Shown: piece by piece, positions 33,886-43,479 of the stretch
How positions within the stretch are numbered: the stretch's first letter is position 1
How the letters are laid out: the number at the start of each line of letters is the position of its first letter
NCBI GenBank assembly: GCA_021234155.1
Contig: JAJEKV010000001.1
Location: 31,512,177 to 31,576,176 of the forward strand
DNA from: Isoetes taiwanensis
Taxonomy: Eukaryota; Streptophyta; Lycopodiopsida; Isoetales; Isoetaceae
Reading direction: 5' to 3'
DNA length: 64,000 nucleotides
Notes under the pieces: model-generated
What the model saw: only the letters and a program-made list of their open reading frames with translations
What the model was told of the DNA's origin: nothing
Database searches by the model: none
Program-made: the position numbers and the translations under genes

Positions 33886-35521
33886 TCATTGTTGCTCCAG
33901 TGTGAGCTCTTCTTCATTATCTTCATCATCATCATCAGCTCCGTCTCTTCTCCTCAAGCGAGCAATCACCCTATCCAAACGTTCCTCCAATCTGTCCACC
34001 ATCTCTTTGTACATGTCCCGCTTCTGTTTCTTTTTTCTGTTTTGTTACAGAGCCATCTAAAGCACTAGGTGTGCTAATCTGCTCAACGTTCGAATTATCC
34101 GCAATACTTGAACAGCTTTGCCCTGGTGGAACAGTAATCCTAGGTGGGGCATAACCTGTGATTGTTCCACTAGAAAGCGCCCTGGGTCTTGCCTGCCTAG
34201 TCCTTTTATCCTGAATGTTGCTAGAACCAGCTTCCATATTAAGCATAAACGTAACAGGTTTTATGCTTTTTTCGCAGATAATGGCCATCATGCAATTTGT
34301 GATATCAATTTTGAGATCTGCCCATGGGTCAGCAGCCTGTATCATAGTCATGTTGATAAGGGTTTTTCTCACTTCCAGATATGATATATATGCAATTATG
34401 CTATCCCTTAGGGTGGTCTTCATGAACTTTCTCATAGAAACCATTTGGGCAACAACTGACATATCAGGAAAAATAACATCCAAATTATTGAACATATACC
34501 ACACTCCGTGGTCTAACCAAGTCATATTATCTTTACAAGCATTACCTTTAACCCTAGGTTCACATACACACTTGAGATATGGGCACATACTCCTCCATAC
34601 TCTTTTAACATAAAACGGATCCCTTCGAATCGTTGAATAGGCCATATGCCCTTTCTGTCTTACATAAATGAATTCATCTTTATTGCACTTCTTATCGAAG
34701 AAACGATGATCAATCCTCATTTTGAACTTCTCTTTATGCACAATTTTTTCCATTTTCTCGGCTGATATCTTAGCAATCTTTTCCTGTTCAGGTGTAATAC
34801 TGCCAAGCATAAGCCAGGACTCTCTGCTAATAGGAGCTAAAGCTCCAAAATTTTTTGTGCGCCATATGCCTTGGTTGCAGAACATGGCATGGACTTCCAC
34901 CAGCCTTTCTGAAATTATAGGAAAAAGGTGACAGTTATGTAATGTGAAACTGAACTCTCTATCATCATCTGCCTTCCCGCTAATACCCTTATTCTTCATG
35001 GCAATTTTATCCTGCTCAGAGAGCAATGAGTCCCCAAAGGGGTCTTCTTCATCTTCCTGGGCATTACTAGTTATTGTCTTTTGGACAATCACATCACTTA
35101 GGCTGGATCTTTTCACTTTGTTGGCCTTTTCTAAGGCTAGGACCCCAGCAAAAAACTGATTTTTAGCTGTATCCTCCTCCATGGTCCACTTGTAAATCTT
35201 ATTTGGTAGGCTCAGATATATTTCGTCCAATATTTTGCTGATTTCATCCCAATCTTCTCCAAGCTTATTTAACCTGGGAACTAGTTCAAGCCACTCATTA
35301 AATCCCAGGTGGGAAATAGCAGATAATTGATCTGGTTTTCTAGTTGCTTCCCTTTCAAGTAACTGCATATGTACTTGGTGATTTTTGATGCAGCATAAGA
35401 TTGTCTGTACTGCATAGCTTGGGCAAGTAATTTTACTCGAAGCATATCCAATTGGTCCGAGATCTCTGTTCCATACAGGTGGCACGAATTCTATAGCGTC
35501 CATTTGTACCTCCTCATCATC
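33886..35521 (-). CDS. Free-standing relative of the RT-element exon (about 540 aa, coiled-coil C-terminus), one frameshift
   Basis: Main frame from the acceptor TTATTTTAG|GATGATGAGG at 35521-35522 through Met at 35503 to 33971. It is homologous throughout to the exon at 29491-31034 and has the same 3' splice site position, so an upstream exon is expected but was not found. The frame breaks in an A6 run near 34036. One base fewer gives a better end: MYKEMVDRLEERLDRVIA, a basic RLRRRD segment, then acidic DDDEDNEEE and LTLEQQ-stop at 33886. The coiled coil is absent from the RT-linked copy. Unlike that copy it stops instead of running into RT, so it may be a gag-like ORF of a related element or a host gene from which one was derived. 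Function unknown. Confidence 0.6.
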
Positions 35522-37112
35522 CTAAAATAATCATGTCAATAACTTGGTAAATATAAAAATTCTCCAGTATGCTCCAATTACTACACACAGATATAATGCA
35601 ACTATAACTAGAGAAATGAAGTGTCTAAAAAAAACCCAGACATAACTAGCTTGGACAACAATCCTACTAGCACATCAAACTATTTCAGTCAATCCGTCCA
35701 TAGTTTTATCATTCCATCCAATGACGGAGCGTATCAAAGTCTGGTGCATTAATCTATGGTTAACAAGTTCAATAACTTTAGTCTTATATCGTCTATCAGA
35801 CAAAAGAATGAAAACAACGTGTATCCAAAAGCCATGGACTTTAAAATACATGTTACATAATGCATGTCAATGCATGTCATGTAAATTTTGTCTTTTATTT
35901 ATTTAACTCCTTTTAACTTGTGTATGCATGAACTGCTACTTTTTTGCTGCTTTTTAACAGATGGTCACTCCTGCATGTACACCACCTATCATTTTTGAGA
36001 ACATTTACTACAATATTTTCCATCAAGATCTTAATATAATCCTTATGATTTGGTATTGCAACAACCATACATTCTGCAGTAGACCGACATTTTAGTCTTC
36101 CTTGTTTTATGATTTAACTAAATGGGGCTATTCCTCCATATGCTCAATGCCTAAATCAAGGTCCTATATTCCATCAGGTAGTACTTCTTGTTTTTTTTAA
36201 TCCATTTGGATTTCGGGCACAAATATATTCTGCTATTCACATTGTATCTGCCTATCTTACTTTTCATTTCCATCATAACTGAAGATGTAAATTAACAACT
36301 ACATATGAGGACATAACATTTCATATATTCCTGGGAAAATCAGTACATCCGAAAGTCTAATTATGCACTTTCATTTTCATTTTCATCTTAACTTAAGATG
36401 TATATCAACAGCCATTTATGAGGAAATACCATTACATATATTCCTGGGAAAAAATCAGTACATATAAAAGTCTATTTATGCACTTTTAGTATAGTGAAAA
36501 CACTGCTGCTTTGACTTATCATAAGCCCATGAAAACCATACAGAACAGAGATGGTGATAATACCTGATTTTCGTATGGGTCTCATCAGTAACAACTCTGA
36601 ATTTTCATTATGCCTTAAACCCGTGCATTATGTCTTTGAAAGAAAAAAATTTTTTTAAGGGGAAAAAGATATGCAACTATAGCTGTAAATACCAAACAGT
36701 AGGTCTTTTGTCACAATATATTCCAAAACTTGTGCCCATTTTTGTAGCAAGATCATCCATTCCTTTAGAGTATTTATCCTAGACCCGTACATCCGTTTCG
36801 AGCAGCCATACACCATAACAGCAAAAGAGATACATTGAGAGAAGAATCACCATGTACCTGCAGCCAATCATGTATACATTAGCAGTAATCCCGGTAATGC
36901 AACAAGGGCCAAAAGGTACTTTGGGTGATTCTTGGCTTATCGCCCTTCACCCAATGCACCCTTTGCTCTTGATAAATGAAAGTCTACTAAAAATGTACAG
37001 ATCAGGGTAATACAACATTTTCCATAATTTAATCCCTCTGTAACTATCTAGTAGTTAGCTTGTCTTTGAAATGATGGACTAGAAACCTGTTCCGGATATC
37101 TTACCTTATTCA
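35522..37112. other. Unassigned AT-rich sequence with a tandem duplication
   Basis: No gene recognised. Units at about 36266-36376 and 36377-36490 share GAAGATGTA/TTAAGATGTA, ATTCCTGGGAAAA and TCAGTACAT with AAAGTCTA; this is a two-copy tandem of about 112 bp. The rest may include introns or 3' sequence of the neighbouring minus-strand ORFs. Confidence 0.35.
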
Positions 37113-37530
37113 TCAGAAGACTTTCCACACATTGCCCAGTGCTGAGTCCACCTTTTTCTGGTAATCTAAGGCCTTAGTGTCCTTCTGCCTGCCGTCTCTA
37201 CGGTCCGGCGCTTGCTCAGCCTCTTTTTCAGACTCAGAGTCGGAAGTTGAGCTTGATTCGGAGGTCTCTGTGCTAGGGGACCTCCTTCTCTTACTCCTTC
37301 TCTTGTCCTTCCCCGACTTTCGGGGCGTCGTTTGTGGCCCGGATGATGCTTGGGCTGCTAGTAGGGCCTTTATCTGGTCCAGGTCTGTTCGCATCTGCGA
37401 CAACTCTTCTTCAGGTGTCATGGGGCCATATCCCTCGAAGAGGTTCCTTTGAAGTGGTTGCCTGTCAGGAGTTTCTTCATCTCTGTTGGGCCTCCTGTTT
37501 TGCTCGACTGTTCGTTGTTCCCTTTCTGCA
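37113..37530 (-). CDS. SR/KR-rich ORF of the H3-carrying element (about 138 aa), probably a spliced exon
   Basis: Minus-strand frame with an acidic/leucine segment (MTPEEELSQMRTDLDQIKAL) followed by a basic-serine tract (KDKRRSKRRRSPS then alternating S/E/D). An acceptor TTGTGTATGCAG|AAAGGG lies at 37530, and AATAAG|GTAAGA follows the stop near 37095, so it may be an internal exon joined to the preceding ORF, whose stop sits before a GTTAGG at about 37720. The mix of a short coiled-coil-like helix and an SR/KR tract suits a nucleic-acid-binding, gag-like or splicing-associated tail. No family was recognised. Confidence 0.45.
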
Positions 37531-37708
37531 TACACAATTGGTCATGGTTGTACGGTTAGTTTTGTTTGTTCTTTTGCATTATATGTGTTGTTGGTATAGT
37601 TGCGGAGCAAAATATATCAACAAAATGTTTTAAAAAAATGCACAAGAAGTTATATTTATATTATATAATATGTTTACTACAAAGGACTCCTGGTATCAAG
37701 ATTCCTAA

Positions 37709-39251
37709 CTATTCTTGATAACGCCGGTAGTATGGATTATCCTCTAGGAACTTCTTCACTTGGGCTGTTCCCACTGGATGACCCAAGTTCCTAAGGACGT
37801 TGACTGAAGATCCACCCTGCAAAGCTCTCGCCAAGTCTTCGACTCTGTGGTCGGAGGTATAAGCTGCGGTCACCGCCAGTCTTCCCTGCCGCCTGTAAGG
37901 TATGGCGAAGTCGAAAACATCGAGTGCTACCGCTCTCTTCACTCTCTTCACCAGGATGGCATACTCGGTGTTGAGGGGTAACCGCGCATGCCGGCCAAAT
38001 CCTGAGAGCGCAATTAGCATCGATACTCCTTCCTCGCCTCTGGGGGTGAATTTGCGGTGAATTACCGCTATTCTTCCATCCATCAGCAGGGGAAGGTAAT
38101 AACGCAATGATCTGTCGTTGCGAGACGGGTCCTCGGCCACTCGGTATCCAGCTCTGTGTCTGCCTGCAAAGTCATCAACCTCCACCGTGGTGAGCTCCCT
38201 GTAGTCTGTGACTGTTGCTGAAGCCCTCCTGAGGTCAAATTCGCCTTCTCTCTCCGGGGGAGGTGTTGCTGAAGAGCTTGTCGTTAGGATGTTCGAGGTC
38301 ACATAACGGATCCTCATCTGTTCCTGTAGGGCAAGGAACTCTTCCTCCGTCGGTAGTTGATTTTCTGCCTGGTCCGCCTCCATAATCTGCCTGATGCTGC
38401 TGTAGGCTTGGATGTCGGAGGTCGACTCTCCCGTGTAAGTGTCGGCTTCCCTTACTTGGAGTGGGAAGTCAGATGCTCCTCGGACGATGAAGTCATCCAG
38501 GTCCGTTCTTCGGAGTTGGTGCAGCAACTCTTCAGGTCTGTACTCCCTTTCCCTGCACTCCGGGAGGTTTTGGATGTCGCTTAGAAGCAGAAACTCCTCG
38601 CCTTCGACCATAATGGGGGCTAGGCTTGTAATGCCTAGCCCAAGGGGTGGCGCGACTCTAAGAGTTTGCCGGCTTCTCTCGAAGTCTTGCCACTCCTGCT
38701 CTGCTTGTCGCCGCTCCTCCGCTGGGTCGAGCTCGACATAGTCTTCCTCCTCCTCCTGTTCGTCTGAGTCCTCCTCTTGTTTTCCTTTTTGCTCCTGTTC
38801 ATACTGCGTAAGGAGCCGTTGTTCTGCTGCTATGGCTAATGGGTCTACGTCCATGGGGGGAATGGAGGTTTCCCCCACGGTGTTCTCGGCACGGTGGGTG
38901 AGAAAGATTGCCAAGGCAGTGTTGAAGGAGAAGTACTTGGTCCTATTGACAGTTAGGACCATTGGCTCAGGTGTGCGTTGCACCTTATTTGTCAGGTATT
39001 TGGCGATGTTTGGAACATCGCCTAATCTTCTTCTGAGGATTGTCTAGGGACAAAGTAGCCTATGCAAGGGGGTTGCACTAGCGGCTCTACCCTAGCTTGG
39101 AACTCGAGACAAGACTCTCCGTAAGGCGGGGTTGCGTGCAAGGTTGCTTGGACATCTACCTCCTTCACGAAGATATGGAAGATTTGGTCGACGTCGGCCT
39201 CGGCGACATGAGCGGCGGCCCACCATCTGCTTAAAAATCGAGGGTTGCCAT
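37709..39251 (-). CDS. Unrecognised element-encoded protein (about 515 aa, two single-base frameshifts)
   Basis: ATG at 39251 starts MATLDF, which breaks in a T5 run. The next frame reads SRWWAAAHVAEADVDQIF and ends SSEED-stop. A second break near 39017 leads into the 424-codon frame ending ...NPYYRRYQE at 37709. Both breaks are explained by one missing T in a T-run. The middle has a Q/E-rich linker (about residues 45-85 of the last frame), then GITSLAPIMVEGEEFLLL, LRYYLPLLMDGRIAVI and RGEEGVSMLIALSGFGRHA. The 19271-20430 pseudogene is its paralogue. A TATAAATA box lies about 120 bp upstream and a pair of 65-bp hairpins lies beyond that. No known domain was recognised. Its position in an LTR element without visible pol fits a structural or regulatory protein, but that is inference. 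Confidence 0.6.
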
Positions 39252-39365
39252 TGATTAAATGCGGAAGAGGGTATCAAACGGTTGCAAGAGCGCCTCAGGG
39301 AGCTGAGAAATCGGCTAGAAGGGCAGGTGCAGATTTGTAGGGTGCTATCTGAGAAATGAGGGGTC

Positions 39366-39373
39366 TATTTATA
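39366..39373 (-). promoter_or_regulatory. TATA box of the 37.7-39.2 kb ORF
   Basis: Minus strand reads CTATAAATAGACCCCTCATTT, about 115-120 bp before the ATG at 39251. The box and the following ACCCC-x-TCATTT are shared with the promoter of the H3-like ORF at 41340, so the two promoters look paralogous. Confidence 0.6.
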
Positions 39374-39565
39374 GAAAAGGGGAAAACCCTAATTTTTGGA
39401 TGACTTGGAAAATTCCTGGGGTTGGGTAATTCTAGTCTATCTGAGGTCAAAATGGAAATTTGAAGACTAGATGAGATGTTTGAACAAGGCTAGATTACCT
39501 AAAGGATGTCTATACAATAGGTTGAAGATGATTTGGACAAGTCCTGGTGAAGAAATGGTAGGAGG

Positions 39566-39630
39566 TCTCACAGCTTGCGCCTCGCTTCAAAACTAACATT
39601 TAGTTCTTCGACCCGGTAGCGAATGTGAGA
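39566..39630 (-). promoter_or_regulatory. 65-bp hairpin A
   Basis: Imperfect inverted repeat starting TCTCACAGCTTGCGCCTCGC and ending GTGAGA. Its right arm is the most diverged of the four copies (CCGGTAGCGAATGTGAGA). Confidence 0.8.
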
Positions 39631-39765
39631 CATCAGTCTCATTTCGATCAAAAGGTGTCCAATTTGGATAAACTAAGGCTGTAAAGGTGATGGGCTCATC
39701 AAATCAGACAGAATTGACCCCTTATTTGGTCCATTTGGAGCTGTTTTGGTCAAGTTTGGGCGAGG

Positions 39766-39830
39766 TCTCACAGCTTGCGCCTCGCTTCAAAACTAAATTT
39801 TAGTTTTGCGACCAGGTGCGAGCTGTGAGA
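39766..39830 (-). promoter_or_regulatory. 65-bp hairpin B
   Basis: Same 65-bp length and left arm as hairpin A, starting exactly 200 bp away. Its right arm (ACCAGGTGCGAGCTGTGAGA) pairs well with the left arm, leaving an A/T-rich apex (AAAACTAAATTTTAGTTTT) that is itself self-complementary. Confidence 0.85.
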
Positions 39831-39978
39831 CATCACGTTTTTCGGTCTGCAAATGTCCTATTTCACTGCAATAAAAGCTAAAACTTACTAACTTGCCCTA
39901 ATTAATCTAGCTCATGTAGTTAAGGTACACAAAATTGCTTTATATTACAAAATTTTCAATTATTTACAAAAAAAGGTT

Positions 39979-41237
39979 CTAAGGGCGTTCTCTCTTTATG
40001 CGGCTCGCAAAATACATGTCTTGTCGCATTAGGGTTACTCGCTTGGCGTGAATAGTGCAAGCTGTTGAATCTTCAAAATGTTGCACTATCTTTGCCTCAG
40101 CCGCCTCTTGCATTGCCAGCAGCGCCTCATCCGTGACTCTGAAGTCTGTCTTGTAGGCCTGCATCACTTCTCGCACTAACCGAGCAAAGGGGGCTCGGGG
40201 AATTAGAAGACCGTAGCTGCGTTGGAAGTGCCTAATCTCCCGCAGCGCTCTCCTCTCCACCTCCTTCCTGTCAATCTTCTTCTTGGGTGGTGGCTTGGGA
40301 ACCTTGGGCTTTGGGGGTGGCGGCTTTAAGGTCTGTTGCTTCGTTGGTCGCCCTCCCTCGATGATCCTAACCCTGTTTTCTTCATAGTACTTGCTGTAGG
40401 CCTCCCATTTCTTCATATAAGCCTCGTGCTCCCTCATCTTTCTTTCGTATATCTTTACTCTGTCGGTGACGTAAGCTTCACGGGCAGGTCGTGGCTGTTT
40501 CTTCCTATCCCAAGCCGGGTACTCAGGGGGCTTCTGCACTTGATCCTGCTGGGTCTGTCCTGGCGCTGGCTGCTCAGGTACTACCTGCTCGTCGCTCGGG
40601 GGTTTAGAAGAGCTTCCACCTTCAGTGTTGAGATTACAATCTTCGTCAGAGTCATCCGAGGAGGCCGGGGGCTGATCAGGTGGTCGTTCGGTTATCACTA
40701 TCTTGGGATTGGGCGTGCGCTTTAGCTTCCTTTTGGGCTGCTCCACGGCTTTGCCCTTCTTCTTCTTTAGTTCCTCGGCCGCTTTTGCCTCCTCTTCCCT
40801 TTTCCTCTTCTTCTGTTCCCTCTTCTTCTCCCGGCGTTCATACTTCCTAATAAACCTCGCGAGATCTGCTTCCTCTGCTGGTTCAAGTCTCGGCTCGCTC
40901 TGCTCCTGCTGCTCCTCCGCTTCTTTTTCTCGAATCCAGGCTTCGACTTGTTCCTCAATGGTCGGCTCTGGCGTCGGCATCCTCCGTTCCTCTCGGGCCT
41001 TGGTTCTCTTTTCCCTCTGCGCTCCCTCATCCTCTTCCTCGATCACTTCCGTCCCTGCCTCCGAATGTACTTCCTCTTCTTGATTTTGCTCATTCGAAGG
41101 TTCTCCCTCGCTCGAAGAAGGTGGGCCGTTAGTGTTGAGGAGACGCTCCTGGAGCATGCGCCGAATCGTATCGGCATAACGGCGCTGGTTGCTTCGCCTG
41201 GGCGGGCTTTCCTCGCAGTCTGCTTGGTCCGTGCCAT
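39979..41237 (-). CDS. Histone H3-like fusion protein: H3 tail, long charged linker, H3/CENH3-like histone fold (one frameshift)
   Basis: ATG at 41237 reads [10 protein letters not shown], the canonical H3 N-terminus with R2, K4, R8 and K9. The frame then breaks at an AAA run after codon 10 and continues in the 392-codon frame that ends at 39979. One more A there would also give Ser at H3 position 10. The linker (about 290 aa) is Glu/Lys/Pro-rich, with [13 protein letters not shown] and [16 protein letters not shown]. The last 90 residues (about 40251-39982) are a full histone fold: [66 protein letters not shown], then ASRIKRERP at the H3 C-terminal position. HFQ, LLIP-x-APF-x-RLVRE and KRVTLM-x-x-D resemble plant CENH3, but loop 1 has the H3 length. 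The ORF lies 0.67 kb inside an LTR element, behind its own TATA box and hairpin pair. It may be a captured histone gene or a host variant overtaken by the element. Confidence 0.8.
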
Positions 41238-41339
41238 GTTTGACGGATCGTCGATCGGATGTCAGCGCCCAAAGATCGCCTTAGTGTGGGAGAGCAGTTT
41301 TCTAGGGCTAGAGCGGGAAAATGAGGGGGGGTCTACATT

Positions 41340-41347
41340 TATTTATA
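41340..41347 (-). promoter_or_regulatory. TATA box of the H3-like ORF
   Basis: Minus strand reads AGTTATAAATAAATGTAGACC about 105 bp before the MARTKQ start codon, followed by CCCTCATTTTCCCGC. TATAAATA, the ACCCC-x-TCATTT leader and an upstream ATTTTGACCT are shared with the promoter at 39366. Confidence 0.6.
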
Positions 41348-41451
41348 ACTTGGGAAAATTTTAGGTCAAAATTCAAGTTACTCAATTTATCATGCCAAGG
41401 CACCTATTTAATTAAATTCTACACTTATTTCAGACTTTTTCTACCCAATGG

Positions 41452-41516
41452 TCTCACAGCTTGCGCCTCGCTCAAAAACTAAAGTTTAGTTTTTAGACCA
41501 GGCGCGAGCTGTGAGA
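41452..41516 (-). promoter_or_regulatory. 65-bp hairpin C
   Basis: TCTCACAGCTTGCGCCT pairs with AGGCGCGAGCTGTGAGA with a single mismatch, and the apex AAAAACTAAAGTTTAGTTTTT is nearly self-complementary. It starts about 105 bp upstream of the TATA box. Confidence 0.9.
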
Positions 41517-41641
41517 TTTCGTACATTTCTAGGTTATTTAGGTAATTAAAACATGCTATTCTAATTAATTCCTACCTTAGAACTAGCCTTACCACATTAC
41601 TTTTCTCAAATTCATCATATTCTGGTGATCTTGGCTCGATG

Positions 41642-41706
41642 TCTCACAGCTTGCGCCTCGCTCCAAAACTAAAATTTAGTTCTGCGACCAGGCGCGAGCT
41701 GTGAGA
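41642..41706 (-). promoter_or_regulatory. 65-bp hairpin D
   Basis: Same length and arms as hairpin C, starting 190 bp further upstream. The apex reads CAAAACTAAAATTTAGTTCTG. It lies between the primer binding site and the H3-like ORF. Confidence 0.9.
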
Positions 41707-41903
41707 CCACCTCACTTGGAAAATTTTTGGCTTATTCTTTTTTTTTTAATCTTATTAAATTTCAATTCACTTAATTGTTACTAGCTTAGCATAACTACAA
41801 AAATGAGAAAAAAAAAATTCCCACTTTTCGAGGCTTCAGGACCCTATCAAGTTAGTACTACTGGGAGCATGGCCAGTGCTTTGCTCTTGGTCTCCAAGAA
41901 CAT

Positions 41904-41916
41904 TGCTCTGATACCA
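41904..41916 (-). promoter_or_regulatory. Primer binding site, complementary to initiator tRNA-Met 3' end
   Basis: Minus strand reads TGGTATCAGAGCA one base after the LTR end. TGGTATCAGAGC is the standard tRNA(iMet)-primed PBS of many plant LTR retrotransposons. It fixes both the element's orientation (minus strand) and the 3' edge of its 5' LTR. Confidence 0.85.
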
Positions 41917-41917
41917 C

Positions 41918-43415
41918 TGTGACGTCCCCTACTCATATACGATGCCCGCACCGTATACAAACAGGAGTTCATCCCCCGCACCCGGCTCCACACCGGGTAC
42001 CGGCCCTCCACATATCACTGTGACCGCCTAGAGTCCACAGTGGGAAGAGTGAAGGGGTCATTTTACCCCGTCTTCCTCAGGGCCTACCTAGCTGCGGAAG
42101 CGTAAACATACACGTCAGTAACATAACATCATATATCCACCTCGAAGGGTGGTCCATCACATCTGCATAGACAAGATCAGCACCATACATATGGGAGTTC
42201 CTACCCAAGGCTCAGACTCAAAGGGATGACTGACGGCTTGGGTCTCCAGAGTTCATTGCAGACAGAATTCATGGCAATGGATTTGGCTGGCATAAGAACA
42301 GGGCTTAGGGTTGTCCACTCCATCCGCCCCTCCTGTGCACACTTTGCAGAGTAGGTTGAAAAAGTGTTGGGACCTGACTGTAGCCCGCCGGGTGCATAGT
42401 CAAAGGGGCTATTCCTGGGTTACATCTCCCCAGCCCCGATGGGGCAGGTAGGGATCACTCCCTCCAGAGATCTACATGCTAACCCAAGGTGACTAGAGGG
42501 CCACTGCCCTTATTCGACTTCAACCCAGTGGAGAGTGACGCATCACTCCACGGGTGTCGAGCCCATGCCTTACCCACACGCAGTGGCAAGCCATTAGACC
42601 TAGTCACTCTGATCCCCGGTAGGCCTTACACACCAGAGGGATCGGTCGAGGGTTAGAACACGAACCTCATTCTAAGCCAGTCTGGCCCCTTCACCCACAA
42701 CCAGGTGGGCTCCTGTACACAGGCCGAAACTAGTAATGCACTAAGAGGGACTAGCTAGGAGCATCATCTACTAAGCTTTAAGTCTCTACCCCCCTTCCCA
42801 ATACAATGAGTCCACAGAATACAATCATCCATCATATGATCATAAATAATAAGAAATAATCTAATACATAGAGTTAATTCTTTAGTCAGAGTCAATCTCA
42901 GGGTCTGCTTGGCTACTAAGGGCGATCTAATAGGCTAAACCTACTGGTTCGAAGGCTGGAATGAGGTTTAAGCTATTCAGTCGACCAAATACCTGATCCC
43001 TGGTTCACTCCTCTTGATTCGAAGGCGTCCATGTCTCTGTTCTGTTTTGGGATGCGGTCGGAAGGATGATCTGACAAGCTGGGGCGTACTGGCAGATCGT
43101 GGGAGTTGGAATTGACTCCTCAGGCGCGCGAATCGGAGCTCAGAAGGTCTGTGGGCGAAAAAGGGAATGTTAGGGTTTGGTGCCTTATGTAGGCTATTTA
43201 GTTAGGTTTAGGGTTTTCCATGACCCTTGGTCTACTTTAATGGGTTAAAGGTCTAAAGGTGCGCGCATTGCTAAGTGTGCGCACCATTGCAAGTTGCCCC
43301 CTAGGGCGTCCTTGCTTGGGTGTATGTCGGCGTACACGTCGATTGGGCGGCGTGTACGCGTGACGGTGCAATACGGTATACGTCTTGAGACCGTATATCG
43401 TACTGGAACGTCACA
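41918..43415 (-). mobile_element. 5' LTR (1498 bp) of the H3-carrying retroelement
   Basis: Minus strand runs from TGTGACGTTCC at 43415 to GGGGACGTCACA at 41918, so the ends carry an 8-bp inverted repeat TGTGACGT / ACGTCACA that includes the canonical TG...CA. The PBS follows after one base. A TATA-like TAAATAGCCTACATAAGG on the minus strand near 43190-43205 could be the LTR promoter. No second LTR copy and no pol genes were found in the window, so the element is incomplete or non-autonomous. Flanking bases at 43416 are ATTAC; the matching duplication on the other side is not known. Confidence 0.7.
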
Positions 43416-43479
43416 ATTACTGCCACAAAATAGCAGCATACAAAAGCTATATGCATGCTTGACATGCTTCACTAGCATT

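Noticed and set aside
41043-41237. A separate 64-residue protein starting [10 protein letters not shown]
   Set aside because: The frame leaves H3-like sequence after ten codons and becomes random. It is the start of the H3-like fusion, broken by one base.
40336-41364. Plus-strand ORFs opposite the H3-like gene
   Set aside because: Hydrophobic Ser/Leu-rich shadows caused by the Glu/Lys-rich minus-strand coding sequence.
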